From positions 170,178 to 234,064 of the forward strand of contig NZ_QUNS01000005.1 of assembly GCF_003387615.1 (NCBI RefSeq): a stretch of 63,887 nt of DNA, written 5' to 3'. Origin of the DNA: Tenacibaculum gallaicum (GTDB taxonomy: Bacteria > Bacteroidota > Bacteroidia > Flavobacteriales > Flavobacteriaceae). The position numbers and the translations under genes are program-made. Shown in pieces: positions 1 through 7,369 of the stretch. The notes below the pieces were generated by a model. The model was not told the DNA's origin. It worked only from the letters and a program-made list of their open reading frames with translations, and made no database searches. Each line of letters starts with the position of its first letter. Within the stretch, counting starts at the first letter, position 1.

Positions 1-101
1 ATCCGCTAAAATGAAAGTAAGTAAATATAAAAAAGGTCTGTGTTCAACCGAAAAGTTAGTTTGTAAAAATCCGCTACTATTCTTATACGAGACCGTTAGG
101 C
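1..101. repeat. attC-like palindrome, right half only (window edge)
   Basis: The segment ends in the right-arm signature CCGTTAGGC, with GTTAGGC at 95-101 matching the integron consensus GTTRRRY. The preceding CCGCTACTATTCTTATACGAG resembles the right arms of the complete palindromes further along. Its left arm lies outside the window. It forms the upstream boundary of the CoiA-like gene, whose downstream boundary at 1241-1250 is nearly the reverse complement of 95-104. The reading as an attC-type site is inference from the whole array. Confidence 0.5.
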
Positions 102-150
102 TTAATTTAAAAAGCGAGGGTGCACAAAATAACAGACTAAAGATTTTTAT

Positions 151-1233
151 ATGCCATTAAGAGCCTTGATAGATGATATCGAAATTATTTCAACTTATTT
201 GACTTCAAATGATTGGGATGAGCTTAAAGATAGAATAAAACAAGAATCATTAGATGTAATAATATCTCAGACAGAAAAGAAAGGTTATTTACGAACCAGT
301 AAAAACGGATTGCAACATTTTGTTCATAAAAAAGGAGAAGCACCAGAAGACTATAAAACTGAATCCCCTCAATTACTATTTATTAAAAGTCAGATTTTAT
401 TAGGGTGCAAAGAAGCAGGATGGGATGCAATTTCTGAGTATGAAGAAAGTAAATGGAGTGCGGATGTTTTAGCAATTAATGGAAAAAACAGAATTGCATT
501 TCAGGTTCAGTGGTCACCATGCACTTATGAAAAAACAATAGCAAAACAAAAGGAATATAAAGAAGATAGTGTAAGAGGGTGTTGGTTTTTTAAAAATCCA
601 CCAAAAGAGCTTAGGGATTGGGATAAAAAACCTATTGCAAATAAAGATATACCTCTTTTTAAAATTATAGAGGCGGAGGATAAGAGTTTAAAAGTTGATT
701 TCAATAATCAATTATTTGAAATTAGCGAGTTTGTGTTCTTTTTATTAAGCAGGAAAATTAAGTTCTGCTCGACAATGAAAGCTAGGGAAAAGCAATCTAT
801 AACGATTAATTTTTACAAAAAAAGTTGTTGGAAATGTGGAGCAAATCAGCATTCTTATTTTTTATCTGAAACTGTAAAAAGCATTTGCGGTGAAGATATG
901 TATCTTGAGAGTGTTATGTGGGAGAATGATGCAATCGAATTTAGTCCCGTGATTCAAAATGCAATTAAAGAGTTTCTTCTAACCGACAAAGGAAAGAATA
1001 TAAAGATTGGTAAGATAAAAAAACGATTCAGTAAAACGGTTGGACATTCTTATATGTCATTTGGATGTGTGAAATGTGATGCAATATTTGGTGGCTGGCA
1101 TAATCATGAAGAAATAATGGAAGTTAAAATGTATGGAGCAGATATTGCCTATGAAGTTGAGTTAGAATTGCCAATAATTAGAGAGGAAAGAGAACATTGG
1201 TGTTTAAATAAAAGCAAAGAATTTTGTGAATAA
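151..1233 (+). CDS. CoiA-like putative nuclease with zinc-finger cysteine pairs
   Basis: A 360-residue protein. Residues about 95-150 look like the core of the competence CoiA-like/PD-(D/E)XK nuclease family: SADVLAI with Asp105, then a beta-strand AFQVQWS (116-122) with Gln in the usual Glu/Lys positions, then a helix with KQKEY and an aromatic-rich strand CWFF. Two Cys pairs, C226-x2-C229 and C306-x2-C309, the second followed by GGWHNH, suggest a zinc-binding half. No signal peptide or membrane segment. It is the only gene of its cassette-like unit and stands between a GTTAGGCTTA start and a TAAGCCCAAC end. A DNA-processing or defence role is inferred from the nuclease-like core and mobile context; the replaced acidic residues make activity uncertain. 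Confidence 0.7.
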   Translation: MPLRALIDDIEIISTYLTSNDWDELKDRIKQESLDVIISQTEKKGYLRTSKNGLQHFVHKKGEAPEDYKTESPQLLFIKSQILLGCKEAGWDAISEYEESKWSADVLAINGKNRIAFQVQWSPCTYEKTIAKQKEYKEDSVRGCWFFKNPPKELRDWDKKPIANKDIPLFKIIEAEDKSLKVDFNNQLFEISEFVFFLLSRKIKFCSTMKAREKQSITINFYKKSCWKCGANQHSYFLSETVKSICGEDMYLESVMWENDAIEFSPVIQNAIKEFLLTDKGKNIKIGKIKKRFSKTVGHSYMSFGCVKCDAIFGGWHNHEEIMEVKMYGADIAYEVELELPIIREEREHWCLNKSKEFCE

Positions 1234-1240
1234 TAAAAAC

Positions 1241-1375
1241 TAAGCCCAACATTTTGTATAAGTAATGGCAGGTGATGTAGTAAATATAAAGGTTTGTAAT
1301 CCGCTCAAACTGCGTCGCAGTTTGACAGGAAAGTTCTACGCAATCTGCCACTACTCATACAATTTACCGTTGGTA
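1241..1375. repeat. attC-like imperfect palindrome after the CoiA-like gene
   Basis: The left end TAAGCCCAAC (1241-1250) contains GCCCAAC, matching RYYYAAC; the right end is GTTGGTA (1369-1375). The arms pair over a long stretch: TTGTATAAGTAATGGCAG (left) against the complement of CTGCCACTACTCATACAA (right), two mismatches in 18. The centre carries a perfect 9-bp hairpin, CAAACTGCG/CGCAGTTTG at 1306-1324. Length of about 130 bp, paired arms and terminal AAC/GTT are those of an integron attC site. Confidence 0.6.
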
Positions 1376-1441
1376 ATAATTGCCTGCGGCACGTAGAAAC
1401 CGTGTTTTAACAAACACTCCTTTTCTACTAATTATTACCAA
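1369..1441. repeat. Non-coding mini-cassette core, third partial copy
   Basis: This 73-bp hairpin opens with GTTGGTAATAATT and closes with its complement up to ATTATTACCAA. Inside, GTAGAAA pairs with TTTCTAC and GTGTTT with AAACAC. It differs by one base from the core at 6350-6422 but lacks the 156-bp palindrome that follows the other two copies. Similarity stops at the final AA of the AAC end, where the sequence becomes A-rich and leads to the GntR gene. Confidence 0.75.
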
Positions 1442-1495
1442 AAAAATCCTGTATAGAATAGTTCATTTTTCTCTAAAATAAGATATATTTACATT

Positions 1496-1512
1496 TTGTA
1501 TACAATATACAA
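1496..1512. promoter_or_regulatory. Candidate operator of the GntR regulator
   Basis: A 17-bp inverted repeat, TTGTATA-CAA-TATACAA, ends three bases before the GntR start codon. Size, AT-rich TGTATACA core and position next to a GntR-family gene fit an autoregulatory site. Assignment is inference. Confidence 0.5.
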
Positions 1513-1515
1513 TTT

Positions 1516-2163
1516 ATGATTAATCAAGAATCTTTAAAAAGTCAAATTATAAAAGCTTTGTGGGAGTTGATTATTGAGGGACACATCAAACCAAATGAAC
1601 CCCTACGAGAAACTAACTTAGCCAGTTTGTTAAACATAAGTAGAACGCCATTGAGAGAAGCACTCCAGCAACTTGAATGGGAAAACATTGTTGTATCTGA
1701 ACCTAGAAAAGGATTTCGATTAGCGCCACTTTCAGAAGAAGATATTTTAGAGATTTATCCTTTAAGAGCTAAATTAGAATCGTTTGCATTAGAGCTTTCA
1801 GGCGTTCCAACAAAACATATAATAAATGAACTCTTTCAAATTAATTCAAGAATTTTAAAAGCAAAATCATCCAAAGAAATTGTAGAATTGGATGAACAAT
1901 GGCACTTATTATTAATATCAAATTGTCAGAATAAGAGATTGTTAAAAATGGTAAAAACTCTTCACAGGCAATCTCAACGTTATGAATACGCCTACTTGGC
2001 AATGAATAAGACAGTAGAAAAGTCTGTTATTCAACATGAGAAAATTATTAAGTATTTACAAAAAAATCAACTTCAAAAAGCAACTGAAATTTTTGCAAAA
2101 AACAATTTAGTAGGTGTTGACTCACTGATTAACTGGTTAAAACAACAAGAAAATGAACATTAA
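1516..2163 (+). CDS. GntR-family transcriptional regulator (FadR/FCD type)
   Basis: 215 residues. The N-terminus (about 5-70) is a winged helix-turn-helix of the GntR family: LKSQIIKALWELIIEG, then LRETNLASLLNISRTPLREA with the characteristic SRTPLREAL, then the wing EPRKGFRL. Residues about 75-205 form an all-helical FCD-type ligand domain (EIYPLRAKLESFALEL; DEQWHLLLI; QHEKIIKYL). Such regulators usually repress metabolic operons until an organic acid or similar effector binds. It overlaps the downstream hydrolase fusion by 11 bp, so the two are translationally coupled, and a palindrome just upstream of its start suggests self-control. The ligand cannot be read from the sequence. Confidence 0.9.
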   Translation: MINQESLKSQIIKALWELIIEGHIKPNEPLRETNLASLLNISRTPLREALQQLEWENIVVSEPRKGFRLAPLSEEDILEIYPLRAKLESFALELSGVPTKHIINELFQINSRILKAKSSKEIVELDEQWHLLLISNCQNKRLLKMVKTLHRQSQRYEYAYLAMNKTVEKSVIQHEKIIKYLQKNQLQKATEIFAKNNLVGVDSLINWLKQQENEH

Positions 2164-4756
2164 ATTAATAATTGTATTCCTTATAACCTTCCTTAGCTCA
2201 CAATCAACTCTTCCTTGTACCATGTACAAAATAACTAAGAACGGTAGAACCATTGTCGGAAATAACGAAGATTTTTTAAGCCCAAATAATCAATTTTGGT
2301 TTGAAGTTGCTGGAGATAAAGATTACGGAGTAATGTATATGGGTCTTTTAAATAATTTCGCTCAAGGAGCAATTAATGATGCAGGCTTGGTTTTCGATGG
2401 TTTTGCAGAACCTGAATTGCCAATCGTAAATACAGAAGGGAAAAAACAAATTTGGGTTGGGAAAGCTATTAAAAATATCATGCAGACAATGTCTACTGTA
2501 GAGGAAGTCAAAGGTTATTTAGAAACCATCAATTTAAGTTCACTTTCAAGTAGTCAACTTGTATTTGTGGATAAATCAGGAACTTATTTAATTGTTGAAG
2601 GTGATGAATTGATTATAGGAGAAGAATCTGAAAAATCATTTTCAAATTTTTATTATTCGCAAATAAATTCTTTAGAAGATGTTACACTTCCATGGTTTAA
2701 TGTAGGTCAAGAATTTTTGAAAAAAACTACTGCTAAAGCCTCTTTAAACTATTGCAGTAATGTTATGAAAAACTACAAGCAGGTAGCAAAAGATTTATTT
2801 TCTACACAATTTACTACTGTATATGATTTATCTACTTTAAAAATTAGAGTGTATCTCTACCATGATTTTACAGAGTTTATAGAAATCGATTTAAAACAAG
2901 AATTGAAAAAAGGAAACCACAACAAAATGATGGTTGATTTATTTTCTGAAACATCACTCGCTCGTAAATTTTATGACCAATATAATGATAGTAAAAACCC
3001 CATTTCATTTCTTCAAGAGCAAATGAATCCAGATATATATTCCGAGAAAGAGTTACTAAGAATGGAGTTTAATGAAACTATTAGCATATTAGGTTATGAA
3101 TGGTTAAATCAGAAGAAAAACCCAGATGCAGCCATTAAGATTTTTAAATACGGTGTTACTTTAATGCCTAATAATACCGATTTATACGATAGTTTAGGGG
3201 AAGCCTATTTAATAAATAACGATTGGACTAACGCAATAAAAAATTACGCCAAATCTTTAGCATTAAACCCTGAAAACGACAATGCAATTGATCAACTTGT
3301 ATCGGCAAAAAATGACCGTGAACAATTCAAAGTAAAAAAGTTTAAACAATTGGCAGATCTAATTGACCAATATGCTGAAGCTACTTTAAAAAATGGCAAT
3401 ATTAACTCCATAGCTTTAGCTGTTTATAAAAATGGATTAGTTTATCAAAATTATTATGGAGAAATAGATAAAGGTGCTAATAATAAACCTTCAGACAGCT
3501 CGGAATATGAAATAGCGTCAATTACCAAAACCTTTACAGGTGCTTTGGTTGCAAAAGCAGTTTTGGGTGGTAAGCTAAACTTAGACGACGATATTCGAAA
3601 GTATTTGGATGGAGATTATTCTAATTTAGAATACCAAGGTCAAGCAGTCACCATTAAAAATTTGCTCACGCATAGTATCGGTTTTGATGATGAGGATAAA
3701 AACGGATTATCCACCATAAGTAACAAAATTAATCGTGGTGCTTTAAACAGCAATGAAGTTAATTATACCATTCAAGATTTTTTTGATGAACTTAAATCAG
3801 TAAAAATCAGCCATCAACCAGGAACGGTGTACGACTATAATTCTGTGGGGCCAGAGCTTTTAGCTTATATCTTAGAAAAAGTTAACAAAACGTCCTATAT
3901 CAATCAGTTGGATGTGTTTCTTAAAGACTTAGGGATGCATAATACCTATATGCAAGGTCACGATAAGACTTCAAAAAACTTAGTCAATGGCTATGCCAAC
4001 GGAAACTTAACGGAAATAAATGTCAGTCCATTGTATGGTGCAGCAGGTGGCGCCATATCTACTTTGCCAGATTTAACCATTTATATAAAATATTTACTTG
4101 AACATAAAGACGAAGCTTGGGTTAAGGAAGCTTCCCGTTCTTTGTTTGTAGATGAGGAGGATGATGAGAATATAGGCTATTTATGGCAAAACATAGGTTA
4201 TGCCGAGGAAGAAGGCTATTATTATTCTAAAACAGGAACCTCTAATGGAGTGCAAAGTGGTGTCTTGATTTGTCCAGATTCTGACTATGGAATGGTTGTA
4301 ATTGTAAACAATACAGGAGATAAGGCATTCAATGACTGGGGAACCTTATTTTTTAGAGATATTGAACCCGACGTAATAAAGTATCCTAAAATCAATTTAT
4401 ATGCTTTAACCAAACCAGATTTTATTAGGAATAAAACCATAGGATTAGCAAAATTTAATACGCTTATGAAACAAAAGGACGCCTATTACAATACGGACTT
4501 ATCATGGTGTTTGAACAATATAGGGTATGAGTTGCTCAACAAAAAAGAAAATAATCAGGCCATAGAAATGTTTGAATTTGCAATAGAACAAGACCCTGAA
4601 AATGCAAACCTGTATGACAGCCTTGGAGAAGCCTATTTTATAGCAAAAGAATACAATAAATCACTTTTAAACTATGAAAAATCGCTGAAGCTTAATCCGA
4701 AAAACGATAATGCTAAAGCATATATTGATAAGATTAAAAAGAAACTAAAAAGATAA
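2153..4756 (+). CDS. Secreted fusion: Cys-Ntn hydrolase + TPR + serine beta-lactamase-like + TPR
   Basis: 867 residues. A signal peptide ends at LPC; Cys22 would be the new N-terminus and starts CTMYKITKNGRTIVGNNEDF, a choloylglycine/acyl-transferase type Ntn-hydrolase entry (about 22-260). A TPR pair follows (about 305-385; YDSLGEAYLI, KSLALNPEND). Residues about 395-760 are a class C beta-lactamase/penicillin-binding-protein-like hydrolase with SITK at 456-459 (Ser nucleophile and Lys), a YNS element in GTVYDYNSVG, and KTGTS late in the domain. A second TPR pair ends the protein and nearly repeats the first (YDSLGEAYFI, KSLKLNPKND). Both enzyme folds attack amide or ester bonds of peptides, bile-salt-like amides or beta-lactams; the substrate is unknown. 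Co-transcribed with the GntR gene. Confidence 0.82.
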   Translation: MNIKLIIVFLITFLSSQSTLPCTMYKITKNGRTIVGNNEDFLSPNNQFWFEVAGDKDYGVMYMGLLNNFAQGAINDAGLVFDGFAEPELPIVNTEGKKQIWVGKAIKNIMQTMSTVEEVKGYLETINLSSLSSSQLVFVDKSGTYLIVEGDELIIGEESEKSFSNFYYSQINSLEDVTLPWFNVGQEFLKKTTAKASLNYCSNVMKNYKQVAKDLFSTQFTTVYDLSTLKIRVYLYHDFTEFIEIDLKQELKKGNHNKMMVDLFSETSLARKFYDQYNDSKNPISFLQEQMNPDIYSEKELLRMEFNETISILGYEWLNQKKNPDAAIKIFKYGVTLMPNNTDLYDSLGEAYLINNDWTNAIKNYAKSLALNPENDNAIDQLVSAKNDREQFKVKKFKQLADLIDQYAEATLKNGNINSIALAVYKNGLVYQNYYGEIDKGANNKPSDSSEYEIASITKTFTGALVAKAVLGGKLNLDDDIRKYLDGDYSNLEYQGQAVTIKNLLTHSIGFDDEDKNGLSTISNKINRGALNSNEVNYTIQDFFDELKSVKISHQPGTVYDYNSVGPELLAYILEKVNKTSYINQLDVFLKDLGMHNTYMQGHDKTSKNLVNGYANGNLTEINVSPLYGAAGGAISTLPDLTIYIKYLLEHKDEAWVKEASRSLFVDEEDDENIGYLWQNIGYAEEEGYYYSKTGTSNGVQSGVLICPDSDYGMVVIVNNTGDKAFNDWGTLFFRDIEPDVIKYPKINLYALTKPDFIRNKTIGLAKFNTLMKQKDAYYNTDLSWCLNNIGYELLNKKENNQAIEMFEFAIEQDPENANLYDSLGEAYFIAKEYNKSLLNYEKSLKLNPKNDNAKAYIDKIKKKLKR

Positions 4757-4763
4757 AAATACT

Positions 4764-4880
4764 ATTGCTAACTTAAGCCGTATATAATTTATTGCTGGCG
4801 TCTCGCCTACTTACGAAAGTCCTCACGGACTTTCTATCTGTGATTTATTTACTAATTTTAGTGCTTGAAACACGTTGGTA
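4764..4880. repeat. attC-like palindrome, right arm truncated
   Basis: The sequence shares a scaffold with the element at 7207-7341: CCGTATATAATTTATTGCT, CGCCTACTT, TTTACTAATTTTAG and GCTTGAAACACG. The central stem is different but equally perfect, GAAAGTCC/GGACTTTC at 4815-4834. Relative to the other element it lacks about 20 bp of right arm; the join is at CACG, immediately followed by the GTTGGTA of the mini-cassette. Confidence 0.6.
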
Positions 4881-5102
4881 ATAAGTGCCTGCAACACGTA
4901 GAAACCGTGTTTTAACAAACACTTCTTTTCTACTAATTATTACCAACGCTCTAGGTTAATTGCTCCTCTAACAACTATATTTTGTACCTTTAGCTTTCTT
5001 CGTGAACTACACACGAAACTATAAACAACAAAATATATAACAAATGAGGCACAATTATGGCTCCTCGTGAGGCTGCGCCTCACGCGCCATACACCTAGAG
5101 CG
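4874..5102. mobile_element. Non-coding mini-cassette, copy A (74-bp core + 156-bp palindrome)
   Basis: The core (4874-4947) starts GTTGGTAATAA and ends with TTATTACCAAC. It is followed by a palindrome (4947-5102) with perfect 10-bp ends CGCTCTAGGT and ACCTAGAGCG and internal hairpins GTGAGGC/GCCTCAC and TTCGTG/CACGAA. The whole unit recurs at 6350-6578 with about 15 base differences in 229, counted by eye. No ORF of meaningful length fits. The layout equals a cassette with no gene: complementary ends around a body, then an attC-like palindrome that ends in CGTTG at the start of the next unit. Confidence 0.7.
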
Positions 5103-5132
5103 TTGTGCTTAATGTAAAAAAAACTCCGAAAA

Positions 5133-5702
5133 TTGACAGAATTACAGAAATATATTACTTCATACTTTGGAATTACAAACCAAAATATGGACAAAATAAC
5201 GTCCTTGTTCACGAAATCTGAACTGAAAAAGGGAGATTTTTTTACGAAAACTGGTCTATATTGCGAAAAACTGAGTTTTGTGCGAAGTGGTTTTATTCGA
5301 GTTTTTGCAAACTCCAATCACAAAGAAGTTACCCAATGGATTTCTACCAAGGGCTATTTCATAACCGATTTGTACAGTTTTACTTTTAAGCAGCGAGCAA
5401 AATGGAATATTCAGGCATTAACAGACTGCGAACTTTACACAATCGATAAAGAGAATTATGCACTTTTGAACAATTTGGTTCCGAATTGGGCTGAGATGGA
5501 AAAACAGTTTATTGCAGGTTGTTTCGTTCAATTAGAAGATAGAGTATTCAGTCATTTATCACTAAGTGCAGAAGAGCGTTACGACAAACTTTTTGAGAAC
5601 AACAAAGAGCTTTTTAACCAAGTTCCATTGCAATATCTTGCTTCAATGCTGGGAATGTCGCCCGAAACTTTCAGCCGAATAAGAAACAAAAAGGTTTCTT
5701 GA
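5133..5702 (+). CDS. Crp/Fnr-family transcriptional regulator (cassette-borne)
   Basis: 189 residues from a TTG start; no in-frame ATG precedes the conserved region. Residues about 15-115 form the cyclic-nucleotide-type beta-barrel (LKKGDFFTKTGLYCEKLSFV; GFIRVFANSNHKEVTQW), and the C-terminus has a short helix-turn-helix, PLQYLASMLGMSPETFSRIR. This is the typical compact Crp/Fnr form of Bacteroidota, without Fe-S cysteines. It starts 30 bp after an attC-like palindrome and lies 58 bp before an SRPBCC gene in the same cassette-like unit (GTTGTGCTTA at 5102-5111; exact complement at 6181-6190). It probably regulates its partner or itself. Confidence 0.9.
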   Translation: MTELQKYITSYFGITNQNMDKITSLFTKSELKKGDFFTKTGLYCEKLSFVRSGFIRVFANSNHKEVTQWISTKGYFITDLYSFTFKQRAKWNIQALTDCELYTIDKENYALLNNLVPNWAEMEKQFIAGCFVQLEDRVFSHLSLSAEERYDKLFENNKELFNQVPLQYLASMLGMSPETFSRIRNKKVS

Positions 5703-5760
5703 TTTTTGTCAAGAGCAAGAACTCGATTTGAACCGAACTTTGTCAAATAAATAAAAAATT

Positions 5761-6183
5761 ATGGCAAAGCAAATTAAAACATTGATTACAATAAACGCAA
5801 GTAAAGAGAAAATATGGAAAATACTTACCGACTTTGAGAATTATCCTGAATGGAATTCATTTATAAAGTCGGTTACTGGAGAAGTAAAAGTTGGAAACCA
5901 AATTCAAATAAAATTACAGGGAATGACCTTTAAACCTATTGTATTGACCTTTAATGAAAATACAGAATTAAAATGGCTTGGTCATCTTTGGTTCAAAGGT
6001 ATTTTTGACGGAGAACATAAATTCAAATTGACCGACAACGGAAACGGAACAACCAATTTTGAGCAAAGCGAGAATTTTAGTGGAATCTTGGTCAAATTGT
6101 TTTCAAAGAGTTTGGACAAGGACACTAAAAGTGGTTTTGAGAAAATGAATCTGGAATTAAAGCTACGTGCGGAAAAACACTAA
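5761..6183 (+). CDS. SRPBCC (START-like/polyketide-cyclase type) family protein
   Basis: 140 residues, one SRPBCC domain spanning the protein: N-terminal ITINASKEKIWKILTDFENYPEWNSFI, central strands (VGNQIQIKLQGM), GHLWFKGIFDGEHKF, and a long C-terminal helix. Members bind hydrophobic ligands in a deep cavity; this one has no visible catalytic signature. It follows a Crp/Fnr gene, a common pairing in flavobacteria. Its TAA stop codon (6181-6183) is itself the first three bases of the cassette end signature TAAGCACAAC, so gene and palindrome are packed without spacing. Confidence 0.88.
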   Translation: MAKQIKTLITINASKEKIWKILTDFENYPEWNSFIKSVTGEVKVGNQIQIKLQGMTFKPIVLTFNENTELKWLGHLWFKGIFDGEHKFKLTDNGNGTTNFEQSENFSGILVKLFSKSLDKDTKSGFEKMNLELKLRAEKH

Positions 6184-6356
6184 GCACAACAAAACCTATA
6201 AACAATACGGGGTTAGGTTTTAAACGCTAAGGCCTGCGTATATTTATAATATCGCAAAATCTTTGGGATTTCGCTTTCGAACAAAATTTCGCTACGTGCA
6301 TGGCGCAAAGTAAACGCTAGTTTGCTCCCGTACTGTTCATAGCTAAGCCGTTGGTA
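6181..6356. repeat. attC-like palindrome after the Crp/SRPBCC pair
   Basis: The left end TAAGCACAAC (6181-6190) is the exact reverse complement of GTTGTGCTTA at 5102-5111, which opens this unit. The left arm CCTATAAACAATACGGG pairs with the right arm CCCGTACTGTTCATAG with a few mismatches. The element ends at GTTGGTA (6350-6356), the start of mini-cassette copy B. At about 175 bp it is long but within the range of large attC sites. Confidence 0.6.
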
Positions 6357-6578
6357 ATAATTGCCTGCGGAACGTAGAAACCGTGTTTTAACAAACACTC
6401 CTTTTCTACTAATTATTACCAACGCTCTAGGTTAATTACTCCGCTAACAACTATATTTTGTACCTTTAGCCTTCTTCGTGAACTACACACGAAACTATAA
6501 ACAACAAAATGTATAACGAATCAGGCCCAATTATGGCTTCTCGTGAGGATGCGCCTCACACGCCATACACCTAGAGCG
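6350..6578. mobile_element. Non-coding mini-cassette, copy B
   Basis: Same organisation and length as copy A: 74-bp core with GTTGGTAATAATT and AATTATTACCAAC ends (6350-6423), then the 156-bp palindrome with perfect CGCTCTAGGT/ACCTAGAGCG ends (6423-6578). It sits after a different gene from copy A and before a different gene. Insertion of one non-coding unit at two places in one array is what cassette mobility or duplication would produce. Confidence 0.7.
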
Positions 6579-6602
6579 TTGCCAACAAGTTGAAAAGACT
6601 GT

Positions 6603-7187
6603 ATGAATAAAATAATAATAGGGCTGATTTTGATAATTGGTTCAATGAATCAAACATTTGGACAAAGCCTACAAGAAGGACAGAAACGATGGAGTTCTGA
6701 ACAAAAATTAACAATTGAGGATTTTAAAATCAAAATCAGCGATGAAAATAATGATGCTGTTTATAGTCAATTTATGATTTCACACGCAATTGGTGGATTT
6801 GACTTTATGAAACGAAATCTGAATCAAAAAATAGAAAACATCTTTCTTGGAAATGCCTCTTGGATTGACACAACAAAAGTTGCTGAAATTCAAAAGCAAA
6901 TTGATTTTCAACAGATGCAGTTTGACCTTGCCGAAATACACGCAAGAAAATTTAGAAAACGAGCGCTAGAGAATAAGAAAAAAATTGCAAAAGGATTTGA
7001 TATAATAAGTCAAATCAACAACGAAATTATGACTGAATTTTCAGAAAGTCGTTTAAAATTGATAAAGGAAACCGTAGGTGGACAAAATGAAGAAAAAATT
7101 GAGGAATGGAAAGAAAAAATTGCGACTGAATTAAAGGGAATGTATGAGTTTCGTTACGAAAATAAAAAGAAAATAAAAAGAAAATAA
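6603..7187 (+). CDS. Secreted hypothetical protein, lysine-rich C-terminus (cassette-borne)
   Basis: 194 residues. A signal peptide (NKIIIGLILIIGSMNQTFG, cleavage likely before QS) leads to a domain with RWSSEQKLTIEDFKIK and a helical segment FDLAEIHARKFRKRALENKKK. Layout (Trp, then LTIEDF, later a helix with FDLAEI.ARK) is reminiscent of the DUF922-type putative protease family of Bacteroidota, but no His-containing protease motif is evident, so this is weak. The C-terminal stretch is a Lys/Glu-rich probable coiled coil. The unit opens with GTTGCCAAC (6578-6586) and closes with its exact complement at 7207-7215. Function unknown. Confidence 0.7.
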   Translation: MNKIIIGLILIIGSMNQTFGQSLQEGQKRWSSEQKLTIEDFKIKISDENNDAVYSQFMISHAIGGFDFMKRNLNQKIENIFLGNASWIDTTKVAEIQKQIDFQQMQFDLAEIHARKFRKRALENKKKIAKGFDIISQINNEIMTEFSESRLKLIKETVGGQNEEKIEEWKEKIATELKGMYEFRYENKKKIKRK

Positions 7188-7206
7188 AACTGAATAAATA
7201 AAACCA

Positions 7207-7341
7207 GTTGGCAACACCGTGTATAATTCATTGCTAATTCTAGCCTACTTGGAAATTCCTTCGGAATTTTCTCTGGTTCGTTTTTGTTTACTAATTTAGT
7301 TGCTGAAACACGCAACGAAATCATACACAAACACGTTAGGT
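7207..7341. repeat. attC-like palindrome after the 194-residue secreted protein
   Basis: It starts with GTTGGCAAC (7207-7215), the exact complement of the unit's opening bases, and ends in GTTAGGT (7335-7341), matching GTTRRRY. GTGTATAATTCATTG-type left arm faces CATACACAAACACG on the right. The central stem GGAAATTCC/GGAATTTTC differs from that of the related element at 4764-4880, although the flanks are alike: the stem varies, the pairing is kept. Confidence 0.6.
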
Positions 7342-7369
7342 GCAATTAAAACCAACTCATCGTTAAACA

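Noticed and set aside
4940..5317. 125-codon minus-strand ORF
   Set aside because: It covers the mini-cassette palindrome and runs antisense through the start of the Crp/Fnr gene; composition is that of a shadow frame and it shows no family features.
6213..6422. 69-codon minus-strand ORF
   Set aside because: It lies wholly within two palindromic elements; the open frame is a by-product of the repeats.
1369..6423. Possible CRISPR array from the three hairpin repeats
   Set aside because: The copies are kilobases apart, not regularly spaced, and part of larger palindromic units; no cas genes.
1241..7341. Intrinsic terminators instead of recombination sites
   Set aside because: The palindromes are 117-176 bp, lack T runs, and their ends co-vary with the far end of the gene unit, which terminators do not do.
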